A DNA stretch of 64,000 nucleotides from Azorinus chamasolen (Eukaryota; Mollusca; Bivalvia; Cardiida; Solecurtidae), in the NCBI GenBank assembly GCA_963576725.1, contig OY755252.1:44369552-44433551 (forward strand), in the 5' to 3' direction. The notes under the pieces are model-generated. The model was not told the origin of the DNA. It saw only the letters and a list, made by a program, of their open reading frames with translations, and ran no database searches. The position numbers and the translations under genes are program-made. Shown in pieces: positions 54,087-64,000 of the stretch. Position 1 is the stretch's first letter, and every line of letters starts with the position of its first letter.

Positions 54087-57000
54087 ATGAGACCCATTGG
54101 TGACAATACTCCGGCCGTCATGCCGTCGTACAGATGCAGATCTAAGTTAGTCCTAACATTACATATCATGTACCTAATGTCAATATTTCCCTGTTATGTC
54201 AGCATTTTTTCTATGTATGCAAATGTTGTGTCGACAGGAAATCTTGCATATCGTATTAAGTTTGTGTCTAGATGCTACAACCCAGATGAAAAGTACATTT
54301 CGAATGTGCACTTTACTAAACGAATCTTACTTGCGTTAACTCTAATTATAATTGTTACCCTTACAACGTGCCTAATAAAACAGCATGGTTGTCTAGTATG
54401 GGTATCAGCTCTACTTATTCGCTCAGGCGATATACATCCTAATCCCGGTCCATTTCCTCATTTACAAAATAGCGTCGACTCAGATACTTCTTCGGACTCT
54501 TACAGCTCTTTCTCCAGTGTGATGCATAACTTTTCTTTAGTACATTATAATGTCCAAAGCATACTGCCAAAAATAGATCATTTATACACGGAACTGAAAG
54601 ATTTTGATATTCTGTCATTTTCTGAAACTTGGCTAAATGACTCTATTCATTCTGACGACCTTCACATCCCAACTTATTTTAAGCCTGAAAGGAAAGACAG
54701 AGACGACGGATATGGGGGCATTTGTATCTACATAAAGAATACTATGACATACAAAAGAAAACCTGAGTTTGAACCCTTTGATATAGAATGTATTTGGGTT
54801 GAAATAACTATAAGACATTTGCGGATATTAATAGGCGTGTTTTACAGACCCCCAAATTCCGGAATCCATTATTTAAGCAAAATTGAAGACTCGATACATT
54901 TAGCGGTAGACAGTCGTGCAAATGAGTTAATAATCATTGGCGACTTTAATCTAAATATGTTGAACACACAAACGGCGCAGAAAATCAATTCGCTTTCCCA
55001 ACAATTTGGCCTTTCACAATTAATAGATGAACCAACACACTTTACTGAAAATTCGTCATCTTTAATCGATATAATGCTTGTTAAAAAAACCCACAGTCTT
55101 ATCGATAGTGGTGTATCTGATCCCTTTTTGAACCAACAAATAAGATACCATTGTCCCATCTATGCAATTTTTAAATTCAAGAAAATTAAAGCGATGTCAT
55201 TCAAACGAACTGTCTGGCAATATGATAAATGCGATTTCAATCTACTTCGGCAAATAGCAAGTCTCACGCAATGGAATGATTTGAGAGATGACGCAATTGA
55301 TGTATACGCCAAAAATGTTACAAATAAAATTTCTGAAATTTCTTTGAAATATATTCCTCACAAAATGATCACTGTTAAACAATGGGAACCTGCTTGGATA
55401 ACTTCATTCATTAAACGTAAAATATGGTCTAGGAAAAGGGCATATAAAAAAGCAAAGGCATCGGATAACATGAGACAATGGGATAAATTTAGGAAACTAC
55501 GCAATGAAGTTGTCTCTCTCATTCGGAACGCAAAACATGAATATCACAAGACACTATCAAACAAACTTGCATCTGGAAACTTTTCTTCGCGCGACTGGTG
55601 GAAAACAATGAAAACATTTATTATGGATAACGAGAAACCGTCAATCCCCGCTTTGATCAATGGTAATACGCTAGTAACTGATGCCATTGATAAAGCAAAT
55701 CTTCTCAATGATTTCTTTTCAAAGCAAACCCTTCTATCAGAAGAAAATGTTGTGGTTCCTTATATTGTGCCGAAGAAATATACCTTGTCGTCAATAACCT
55801 TTACTGTTGATGAAGTTCGATCTATATTGGAATGTCTTCCATTAGGGAAAGCTTCCGGACCCGATGACATAAATAACAGGGTACTGAGAGAGTTATCAAA
55901 TGAACTGAGCATTCCTTTGTGTGATATTTTTAATAAATCAGTAGCTACTGGTGCTTTTCCTTCATCGTGGAAAGTGGCCCACGTTTGTGCAATTTTCAAA
56001 AAAGGTGATCAATGAGTTGTTAGCAATTACCGCTCTATCTCATTGTTAAGTAATATTGATAAGGTACTAGAGAGATTAGTATTCAAACACGTCTATAACA
56101 TTTTCGTGGCCAACAACTTTTTTTCGTCTTACCAATCTGGCTTCATACCTGGTGACTCGACAGTTAACCAGCTAACGTTTATTTATAATGCATTCTGTAA
56201 AGCATTAGATGAAGGCAAAGAAGTAAGGGCGGTTTTCTTTGATATAAGTAAGGCATTTGATAGGGTTTGGCACAAGGGTCTCCTTGCTAAATTGAAAGGA
56301 GCCGGTGTCCAAGGGCCTCTCCTAGATTGGTTTTCGGAATACCTCTCTGGAAGGAAGCAACGAGTAACTATTCCCGGTGTAAAATCTAATTGGGCCGAAG
56401 TCAAGGCTGGAGTACCGCAAGGGTCTATCTTGGGTCCTTTACTGTTTCTTGTTTATATCAATGACATTGCCTCAGATATTCAATCTAATATTCGTCTTTT
56501 CGCTGACGATACTAGTCTTTATCTTATAGTTGAACACGCAAACATCTCTGCCGAAATTCTCAACAATGATATTAAAACGGTTACTGATTGGGCAAGAACT
56601 TGGCTGGTTTCTTTCAACCCTGATAAAACAGAATCTCTTCTTATCTCACGTAGACGCAACAATATTCCCCACCCTTCTCTATCGATGTCGAACCAAGATA
56701 TCTCCGACGTTGAGTCTCACAAACACTTAGGCGTTCTTCTATCTAACAATGGAAGCTGGCAATCTCACATCGAGTATATAAAATCGAAAGCATGGCCACG
56801 TATAAATATCATGAGAAAATTAAAATTTGTTCTCGACAGGAAATCCTTAGAAAGAGTATATTTTTGTTTTATTAGACCGGTTCTTGAATATGCCGATGTT
56901 ACGTGGGATAATTGCACAATAAACCAAAAGGAAGAAAAGATACAGCGAGAGGCAGCTAGGATTGTGACCGGCACAACTAAACTTATATCATTTAGAGAAT

Positions 57001-57653
57001 TATACACAGAAACGGGATGGGAGACGCTTGAATCTAGACGGCAGAAGCACAAACTAGTTCTGTTTTACAAAATGGTACATCACTTAACACCAGCATATTT
57101 GTCATCATTGATTCCATCTCAAGTCAGGGAATTCTCACAATATAGTTTACGAAATTCCGGTAATCTCCGAATTCCTTTCTCTCGAACTAAACTCTATGCT
57201 GAGTCGTTTCTTCCTTCCGTAATAAATATGTGGAACTCATTGCCTCAAGATATTAAAAGCTCTGGGTCGGTAAATAGCTTTAAAAAATCGTTAGATAAAC
57301 GTAGAACGCCAGAACCACCTTCCTTCTATAGGTGTGGAAGTCGAAAAGGTCAGGTATTACACACCCGCTTGCGAACAAACTGCAGTTCGCTAAACCTTGT
57401 GTTGTTTCAGAAAAACCTAGTCGATTCTCCTCTTTGTCGTTGCGGCAAAGTCGAAAGTACTGAACATTATCTACTTTCATGTCCACTGTACAATGAAGTT
57501 CGGGTTGAACTATTTAACAACATCAACCCTATTTGTAGACCAGACTCAAAAATCATGCTATTCGGAGATCCTACACTGTCAATTGAAACGAATACTCAAA
57601 TATTTTCTGCAGTTCATCAGTACATTGTAAAAACCAAACGGTTCATGTCTTAA
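54087..57653 (+). pseudogene. LINE ORF2: endonuclease and reverse transcriptase, one internal stop
   Basis: Polyprotein that nicks target DNA and reverse-transcribes the element RNA. Residues ~77-112 are hydrophobic and lead into SGDIHPNPGP (113-122, 54423-54452), a 2A-like motif. The APE-type endonuclease follows at ~150-365: N155 in YNVQS, E180 in SETWLN, YRPPNSG, D286/N288 in GDFNLN, SSLIDIM, and H355 in YHCPIY. The linker LGKASGPDDI precedes the reverse transcriptase (AIFKKGDQ). An in-frame TGA at 56013-56015 interrupts at residue 643, just before VVSNYRPIS. The frame continues through FFDISKAFDRVWH, GVPQGSILGPLLFLVYINDI, the catalytic FADD and HLGVLL. The tail has LWN-like MWNSLPQDI and a C-x-C-x7-H-x4-C knuckle (CRCGKVESTEH, LLSC). 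No RNase H domain. About 1,187 residues apart from the stop. Best placed in the CR1/jockey group. Confidence 0.85.
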
Positions 57654-58065
57654 TACAATTATTATGTCAGGAACGCCATGTTTAAATATATAAGTAGATC
57701 TGCATCTACTCAGACACGGTAATTTAATACTAGCACGACATGTTCTATATCCGCCACGGACTTCCGCTTCTCGTTGACTCGTTCTAATCATTTTATACTG
57801 TACCTCTCACTTTCACGTCTCTTTTCTTTCTTAATTCAACAGGTTGATATTTCAAGCATCCATTCATTTTGAAAAGTTTGTAGTTTTCATGTATTACCAA
57901 TGTTTACCATTTGTTGTGATGAGCAACTGCTTTTGTATTGTACTACATGTATATACTAAGGAGAGGAATTTAATAAGCTAATAGCTTCCATTCCAATCCT
58001 AATTAGAGTTGTGTATATTTATGCATGTTGTAAATTGCAAAAAATAAAATATGTTTAAACCAACA
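57654..58065 (+). other. LINE 3' UTR
   Basis: About 400 nt of AT-rich sequence ending in GCAAAAAATAAAATATG, with AATAAA at 58043-58048. No poly(A) or microsatellite tail is obvious, so the exact 3' end is uncertain. Confidence 0.6.
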
Positions 58066-59172
58066 TTATGGTTTCTAAGAATGAAGTTACAGCTTTTTTG
58101 TTATAATACTGACCTACATACAAGGGTTGATCAAGAAGTTCGTAGACTTTTCATATAACGTCTATATTAAAGGTCACATTTCTATGAAACTTACAGTACC
58201 CCAAGATCAAGCATTTCTTACAAGCTTGTAGTTGAAAATCAAATTCGCATAATTGACTACACAACAGTGTATGGGCGGCGTGTTGCCTTTGGTTTGCGAG
58301 ATAGTACAAATTTCTCTTTTTTCGATAACTATTCCCCTTCCGTGTGATTTAGCACTGAGTTAGTTTCAAGTCACACAGTTTTTGTATTCTTTGCGAAGCG
58401 TGACGTTCCACAGCCTAGCCCATGGTACCCTCGCCGACCTGACAATATAGTGCAATTTATTGACCTGCATTTGATGGATACAAAATGTGTTTAATAACAT
58501 GGCATTCGGAACCAATCGTGGTACACAATATCTGACATGAAAATGCTTCGTGACATAAGCTTCGACTTAGTATGTGCAAAATTCAACCAAAAAAATGCAC
58601 AAAATATAGCAATGTGTAAGAAGGGCGCACGATTATACAGCTATCAGTCACCTGAAGAAATCACGTGATCATAACATGAATGAAAATACTCAATGAATAA
58701 GGAAGCGCGCGTCGGATGAACTTATGCAAGCGATTAGGTAATCGCGGCCATTACTCAAATACCTAATAGTGTCAATCTTTAAGACGGGACAGCTTAATAC
58801 ATGGTGAAAGTCACAGAGGAGCCTTCTACATGCGTTTCACGATGCATTGAGCAGCCACATGTCTATGTGGGTCGAAATTCGTTTGCACTAAACTTTGGAA
58901 TTATCGAGGTTTCATTGTAAAGGAGACTGATCTTTAAGACGTCCATGGTTCTTAACAAAGTGTCCGTTTGAAAGAGGTTCTATTATATAAATACATGTAC
59001 AGAAAAATATCGACTATTCGAAAACTGAAATATTTATCATTACCGATCTTTAAGACAGGTGGCAGCTTAATAATGGTGAGTCTCATGCCTTTCACCCTGT
59101 ATTAAGCAGCCACCTGCCAAAATGGTTTTTAATCCGTCTATACTACAAGTTTAAATTATCGTTGTTTTACTG
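58066..59172. repeat. P5 copies and a possible mariner end
   Basis: P5 relics at ~58770-58990 and ~59040-59160 (TAAGACAGGTGGCAGCTTAA; TTAAGCAGCCACCTGCC). ACAAGGGTTGATCAAGAAGT near 58117 resembles a mariner terminal repeat, but no partner end or transposase was found. Confidence 0.45.
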
Positions 59173-59379
59173 TACAGCAAAACCTCTCTATAACGGCCAC
59201 TAAATTACATCAAGTATTTTGTGATAAAGGCAGGTGGCTGCTTAAAGCAAGATGAAAGTAAAACATAACGCTCCTACAGGAGCGTTCTGGGTTTTTTCAC
59301 CTTGCCTTTAGCGGCAACTTGCCCTAAATACCAAATAAATAACACAATTTAGTGGTCATTGTAGAGAGGTGTTACTGTA
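59173..59379 (+). mobile_element. P5 MITE, complete
   Basis: TA CAGCAAAACCTCTCTATAAC to TGTAGAGAGGTGTTACTG TA. Arms CAAGATGAAAGTAAAACATA|ACGCTCCTACAGGAGCGT|TCTGGGTTTTTTCACCTTG. Confidence 0.75.
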
Positions 59380-59779
59380 TATGAACACATATGGAACTGA
59401 GAAGCTGGGAGTGCTTTTGCTGTCATTAAGGTTTCAATTACTAGCCCATTGGCAACTTACTTCTCATTCTAAGCCCGGTCTGAATCGCATTTTTAAACAT
59501 CTTAGAATCAGGCGAGACGCCCAATTACTCAGTCCAATCTGTATGACATTTAATCAGTATTTTCTGGAGAAAGAAAACTCGAATCGGATGTAAGTAAAAC
59601 ATGAAACAAATTATTTTTCTAGCGGATTTTATTTTTCCAGCATGAGAATGGTTAATTGGGTCAGACTTTTTACATCCATTTCTCTACTACTTAGAGTGCT
59701 ATTATATAGCTGGTCTACATATAATTACATGACTGGCGTGATGACATGATAGCACGCAGATAAGTACTCTTTATTTCTC
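59380..59779. other. No gene seen
   Basis: A short open frame (59369-59593) reads through MITE-end and P2-like sequence (CAGGCGAGACGCCCAATTAC). Not supported as a gene. Confidence 0.4.
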
Positions 59780-59870
59780 CGCTAAACCCTATACTATGAC
59801 CACCCTTTATAACCGTCTCGAAGAGACGATTCTTAATAGTGGTCACAGTATAGTGTTTGGTGGAGAAATT
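59780..59870. repeat. P6-type inner hairpin
   Basis: AACCCTATACTATGACCACC ... ATAGTGGTCACAGTATAGTG around CGTCTCGAAGAGACG. Same design as 49876-49960, but the outer CAGTGCTCCC ends are not visible here. Confidence 0.6.
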
Positions 59871-60024
59871 ACTATTTTAGTATTTGGGTACGCACCTTTA
59901 TCTGTAGCTGTGTGTTGTATATGACCTACCACTTTGTACACGGCTTGCCATATTTTGTATAAGGGATGTGACTGTTATCACTATTGAGATCCTGTCATTT
60001 CTAATATCAACTGACCAAGCGCCC

Positions 60025-60265
60025 GAGCTTATAACACTTCTGAGTCTGAGTTCATTCTCAAGTATCTGGGTCCGTGCTAATAAAACTTTCCTGAGTACGA
60101 TCTCAGACTCACAGGTAGGTTTCGTGCTCAACGCTGCGCACGACTCAGATATTGGTGCTTATAAAAAAAATCTGAGTCTGAGATTGTGCTCAAGTGAGAA
60201 CGAAACTCATTCTCACTTAAGCATGGCCTTGGGCAGTCTCAACTTGAGACTCAATGCATACCCGT
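60025..60265. repeat. P7-related GAGTCTGAG repeat
   Basis: TTATAACACTTCTGAGTCTG, GATCTCAGACTCACAGG, TCTGAGTCTGAGATTGTGCT and CAACTTGAGACTCAATGC alternate in both orientations, giving overlapping hairpins. Confidence 0.6.
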
Positions 60266-61067
60266 TTTAGCTCTATTAGCAATTCGTAAGTTTTTTGCGT
60301 GACTTTCGTCGTAAGTTTAACGCCTACGTTCAAATTTACGATTTTCGTAAACCCGTTTTAGGCCTACTAAACTTTTGTAACTTGCGAAATATATGTTATA
60401 CGTAAGAATAGTGCGTTACTCTTCAAATGGAGGTAGTACATTCATGACGCGAGCACCTGTCATATGTAAACAATCAAATATGCTGTATGCATATTGTTCG
60501 CAATGGAAAACTGCAAAAAACCGAGAAAATAAAAGGGCAGCCTTTCGAGGGTAGGCTGTCATTATGTTTAACCGCAAAGGAGAATGATTCAACTTGCTTG
60601 GAGACAACGAGCAGGTATAAAGTTTGAAAAACAAAAGATTACTTTTTGCTAACGATCGTTTATAATTTAAATGCGAACAACGTTAACCGCTTAAAATCAT
60701 AGTATCTGATCACTGGGGACTCATTTTTAAATAAACCCTGGATCAATGCAGACTGCAATTTATCAATGTGAAACCCTGAAAAGACCGTCTCATGCACTCA
60801 TAAACAATCCGAAACCAACTGCTATATTTTTCTGTCACACAGTTCTGCTTAATGTCGGACTTTCATGAAATGTGCATTATTTAAAGAATTTCAATCAAAT
60901 AATCAAGACAACGATTGCTCAAAATTGATATCTATATAATATCTTTTATTTGAAATCAGTAGCAGTGAGCTTAACTTTACACATTCAGATAATAAATATT
61001 ATTAAATTTCAACATTGTAACATTCTAGTAAATAAACACTGAGGTATAAAACACATCTTCATTGTAG
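60266..61067. other. AT-rich; probable intron of the downstream gene
   Basis: CGTAAGTTT / AACTTTTGTAACTTGCG motifs recur near 60280-60400. Otherwise no repeat or exon was identified before the acceptor at 61067. Confidence 0.4.
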
Positions 61068-62087
61068 ATGTTAGAGGTGATTGGTGAGGCAGCAGTGGCC
61101 GGTTTTGGAGGTTGTGACACTTTTTTGGCCATCAATGGTAAGTTCCAGAATATATTCTCAGCCACTGAACTAATAGCAATTCATTTTCTCACTTTTACAA
61201 ACAGATAAGACCCAGATCAGACCTGTGTAGATAACACATGGGTAGTCTAATATTTGAATTATTTAAACTATTACATTTTACTAAGGTGTTTAATTGAAAT
61301 AAACTCCCTAAAGTAACAATTCAGTAAATAGCAATAGCTGCATACATCAATTTGTAGTGTGGTGGGGGTATTTCATAATCATTTCTCAGTACTGTATATA
61401 AGGCAAGCAGTGTAGATCCATATATTTGTCTAGTTAATATTCATCAAGGTAGGGACCAGTTTTAATTGTTCAACACGTTATGGCTAGTCCATAGGCATAC
61501 CTGTCAAGGCTGTCATGTCAATTTATATTTCTCTTTTCATTCTATTTTATAGGTGACAGCTTAATACAGATTAACCCTAAAAGTTCCTTCATATAAACAC
61601 CTTTTCACACATTTGCAAAAATAGTAGGATATGTCTGGTCATGGTATGCTCTGTTTGCTTCTGGACTCTTCCAAGTCATGATCAAAGTCAACTTAGATCT
61701 ATTTCTTATCATCATCATTTTAACATACCATCTTATTGGGTCGAACTACACTATTGTAATATTTCAATATAACTGATTAAAATTTGCTTCTATTTAATAT
61801 TTAAATGTATATGTATACCAAAAACTTTCTCAAACTAATAGTGTATACAAACCATATAAGTGCATGGCACATTCTTTCCAGTTAGGCAAAACATAACTAA
61901 TATTGCCTAAGAAACGAATTGTTTAAATATGGATATGTCCATATCTGGCAATTAATTATATGTGAAAAAAATATGTGAAATATTTATACTTATAGAAATC
62001 ATTACAATTTTTGAATGTAACATATTTTTTAATCTGTCATGTTTATGTATTAATGTCTTGTAAATTGTATGCAAATTGAGATGCTAA

Positions 62088-62120
<33 letters not shown>

Positions 62121-62410
62121 CTATCTATAGTTTCTAACATGGCTAACATTGTCAACCTTCCATATTTCACTATAACTATTTTGCCCATGAATATTCAGTA
62201 TTTAATTTTGGAATATATATAGAACAGGGAAAGGGTTAATATTAAGTGTTGCATTATGACAACAGATTTGTACTTGTAAATACTAAATAGTGTTTTGTGA
62301 TGTTTAAGTTGTTTGAAATCATTTCTACTTTTTCAGATGACAGCCAAGCAGTTCTCCAACTGTTGAAGAAAAATACAATACAATCTGTTCACGGCAAACG
62401 GACCAATTAA
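61068..62410 (+). CDS. Last two exons of an unrecognised host gene
   Basis: Exon 61068-61137 (70 nt) follows CTTCATTGTAG and ends AATG|GTAAGT. Only one frame is open, giving LEVIGEAAVAGFGGCDTFLA then IN. Exon 62337-62410 follows CTACTTTTTCAG and continues in phase as DDSQAVLQLLKKNTIQSVHG then KRTN and TAA. The split codon (G|AT) is Asp. AATAAA sits at 62443, 33 nt after the stop. Good acceptor, good donor, matching phase and a close polyadenylation signal together make this the most convincing host gene in the window. Exon 61068 opens with ATG; it could be the start of a 47-residue protein or, more likely, an internal Met of a longer one whose earlier exons lie further left. The intron (61138-62336) contains P1 relics and a (CTAT)n run. 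I do not recognise the family. Confidence 0.55.
61560..61660. repeat. P1 relic in the intron
   Basis: TTAACCCTAAAAGTTCCTTC, CACACATTTGCAAAAATAGT and GGTATGCTCTGTTTGCTTC mark a collapsed P1 copy. Confidence 0.5.
62086..62240. repeat. (CTAT)n run and P1 end
   Basis: A tract of about nine CTAT units (62091-62125) leads into CATGGCTAACATTGTCAACC, then AATATTCAGTATTTAATTTT and GAACAGGGAAAGGGTTAA, the right half of a P1 MITE. Confidence 0.7.
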
Positions 62411-62442
62411 ATTAAATTTAGGTTGTTTTCAGTGAACATTGA

Positions 62443-62448
62443 AATAAA
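62443..62448 (+). terminator. Polyadenylation signal of the host gene
   Basis: Canonical AATAAA in GAAATAAATGATC, 33 nt past the TAA stop. A second AATAAA lies at 62607. Confidence 0.6.
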
Positions 62449-62984
62449 TGATCAACAAACCTTTTAATGCAAAATCATATCCTGATATTGTCCTTGAAAT
62501 GTTTTTATAGTGATTAAAAGTTCATTGTGTTAAAAATGGTTGCAACATAAATTCCTTCTTTTATAAGCGTATTCAAACCGTTTTTCATCTGTATAATTTA
62601 ATTCGGAATAAATAGAACATTTGAATTAGATCCTCAAATTGGTGTATGAGGTGTTTGATACATACAATTTGTGGCACACTTAATAACCATACAATATCTA
62701 TTAGGACACCAGTCATTTCTAGTTCTCAATGTTGTGTAATTAATGCATCACAAATCAGGACAGCACTGCCATCATGTAAATCTTCAAACTGTTCATTTAT
62801 TGTCACTGTTTTCCTCCACATTGTCATTTATTTCCAAAGTCATCCCATCTCTATTGCACAGACTGTGTAACCTGGCACAAACAACAAACAATTTTGCTGT
62901 TTTTTCTGGGGTAACTTGAAGGAAGCCTCTGGTGTTATGCAAACATCTGAAAATGAAATCAATGAAGTGTGTTTGAAATCTCAG
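62449..62984. other. No gene seen
   Basis: AT-rich. The open frame at 62646-62870 has no motif and no splice context that would support it. Confidence 0.4.
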
Positions 62985-63150
62985 TCTTGGAGACAGGATG
63001 AAGCTTAATGCAGTGTTAAAGTAATACAGAAAGCTCCTCTAGGAGTTTTCTGGATGACTTTCACCCTGCATTAAGCAGTCAACTGCTTTTAAAGTATCTA
63101 ACTTCTCTACTAGAATGATAGAATTCCTCTTAGACAGGTTTTACTGTATT
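62985..63150 (+). mobile_element. P5 MITE
   Basis: AGCTTAATGCAGTGTTAAAG|TAATACAGAAAGCTCCTCTAGGAGTTTTCTGGATGAC|TTTCACCCTGCATTAAGCAG, then TTAGACAGGTTTTACTGTA. Confidence 0.65.
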
Positions 63151-63520
63151 TCCAAGGAGTTTGACAAGTTGTACGGGCAAGTAGTTACTACCCATCAGAG
63201 CTCATAAAGTCACATGAAAAGACTTTTGATGAACTCTGAAGATATACTTACTTTCTGTTTCATCAACATGTATATAACATTAAATCCTATGAATTTGTCA
63301 ATTTGTCTCTACTAGAATCCCGCTTTAGAGAGGTTTTTATTGTATTTCATACCTGCTTTCAGTTTCTGTTTCATCAACATAACAACAAATAAGTGCAGAC
63401 CTATATCATGAAAATATTTTTGGTTAACTCTGAAGAAATACCCACTTTCTTTTCCCCCCAACATGTATATAACAGTAACTCCCATGCAATTTGTCAATTA
63501 ATTTTCAGTGACATCATAAA
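63151..63520. repeat. Direct repeat of ~200-bp period
   Basis: AACTCTGAAGATATACTTAC ... CAACATGTATATAACATTAA (63232-63281) recurs as AACTCTGAAGAAATACCCAC ... CAACATGTATATAACAGTAA (63427-63478), each followed by ATTTGTCAATT. Confidence 0.6.
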
Positions 63521-63589
63521 TGATTTTTCCTTGTTAACTGGAACATCATATATTTAACGCTTTAAACACAAGATACACATGCAATGTTA

Positions 63590-63770
63590 TAATTTGCAAT
63601 CAGTGTAGACCCAGATGTTTGCATTTGGGAATTGGTAAAAAGTGTAGATTATGATCTATTAGAATTTTATAAGCAAACAGAGGAAACCTTCTGTATGAGC
63701 AATATTATCTGGGTCTGCTCTATTTGCAAAGACATGGATATGTTTTTGAAAGAAGAAAAGGGTTAATACA
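63590..63770. mobile_element. P1 copy, decayed
   Basis: CAGTGTAGACCCAGATG ... AGCAAACAGAGGAAACC ... ATCTGGGTCTGCTCTATTTG ... AGAAAAGGGTTAA. Confidence 0.5.
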
Positions 63771-63834
63771 TGGATTTTACACTATATTCAGTGTTTTTGT
63801 TTGATGTTTATTCTAATAACATTTGGTGTCATCA

Positions 63835-64000
63835 GGTATGGGCTACAATGTCTCAAAAGTATGTCCTTCCACCTATAAATCAGTGTTATTCCACCTTACA
63901 GCAGTCTCATTCCATTTTCCAAATGGCATTTTTATGGGCTTCAATGTCTGAAAAGTATGTCATTCCAACTGTAATCAGTGTCATTCCACCTTACAACAGT
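63835..64000. repeat. ~100-bp tandem repeat at the window edge
   Basis: GGCTACAATGTCTCAAAAGT ... ATTCCACCTTACAGCAGT is followed ~100 bp later by GGCTTCAATGTCTGAAAAGT ... ATTCCACCTTACAACAGT. The array may continue past 64000. Confidence 0.6.

Larger units (their letters stand above)
47930..58065 (+). mobile_element. CR1/jockey-group LINE with nested MITEs
   Basis: Two ORFs on the plus strand in the order expected for an APE-type non-LTR retrotransposon: ORF1 (48280-49266), then ORF2 with endonuclease and reverse transcriptase (54087-57653), then a ~400-nt 3' UTR with AATAAA at 58043. No LTRs and no RNase H domain are visible. The 4.8 kb between the ORFs is far longer than usual and is filled with P1, P3, P5 and P6 copies. 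That ORF1 and ORF2 belong to one insertion is an inference from order and strand. Confidence 0.6.

Noticed and set aside
58110..58160. Mariner transposon
   Set aside because: Only a vaguely mariner-like end is visible; no second end and no transposase sequence.

Overview
This is a eukaryotic, AT-rich, gene-poor window, most likely from a mollusc and probably a bivalve. There is no operon structure. Almost everything is non-LTR retrotransposon, palindromic MITE, tRNA-derived SINE or minisatellite. The repeat that opens with a GTCCCC...GGGGAC stem followed by (GTCTGTCC)n (8494, 19360) is of a kind I associate with molluscan genomes. The species call is an inference.

Layout. 1-3682: nested MITEs and a 5'-truncated LINE tail. 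3683-25469: two head-to-tail copies of one ~10.8-11 kb unit. Each copy is bounded by modular terminal inverted repeats of about 450-530 bp starting TATGGAAAGCC, and the same hexamer AAATAC lies left of, between and right of the copies. No transposase is visible. Each copy carries a tRNA-derived SINE dimer, many MITEs and a candidate three-exon small gene. 25470-29920: MITEs. 29924-31950: tandem dimer of a ~1.01 kb unit with a tRNA-like sequence and a ~165-bp hairpin. 31950-47030: MITEs, three minisatellite zones and several long hairpins. 47900-58065: a CR1/jockey-like LINE (ORF1 48280-49266; ORF2 54087-57653 with one in-frame TGA) whose two ORFs are separated by 4.8 kb packed with MITEs. 58100-64000: more MITEs and two well-formed exons of an unrecognised host gene (61068-61137, 62337-62410) with a polyadenylation signal.

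MITE labels used below. P1: TTAA-flanked, ends CCCTTTCCC, core CCC[A/T]GATCAGAC. P2: TTAA, ends CCCTTTCGCTGCCAA, core GGATCC[A/T]GATGAGACG. P3: TTAA, ends CCCTTCGCTTGCTG, core CCC[A/T]GATGAGACAGC. P4: TTAA, ends CCCATTCCCTC, core GAGCATTTGCTCC. P5: TA-flanked, ends CAGTAAAACCTCTCTA, core GTGAAAGTCATGCAGAAAGC. P6: TA, ends CAGTGCTCCCTCYCTACAAC. P7: no clear ends, GAGTCTGAG / CAAATCTGACCAATC stems. P1-P4 look like non-autonomous piggyBac-type elements (TTAA + CCC). P5/P6 look like Tc1/mariner/pogo-type elements (TA + CAG).

Most notable observations: (1) the tandem 11-kb TIR elements sharing one hexamer duplication; (2) strongly one-directional A-to-G divergence of MITE copies inside the LINE's inter-ORF region, in both MITE orientations, as expected if the LINE's own RNA was hyper-edited by an ADAR-type enzyme before reverse transcription; (3) a single mismatch conserved at the same place in otherwise perfect palindromes of three MITE families; (4) a shared hairpin tip across MITEs with different target sites; (5) a 2A-like motif at the N-terminus of LINE ORF2. 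All alignments and counts were made by eye.
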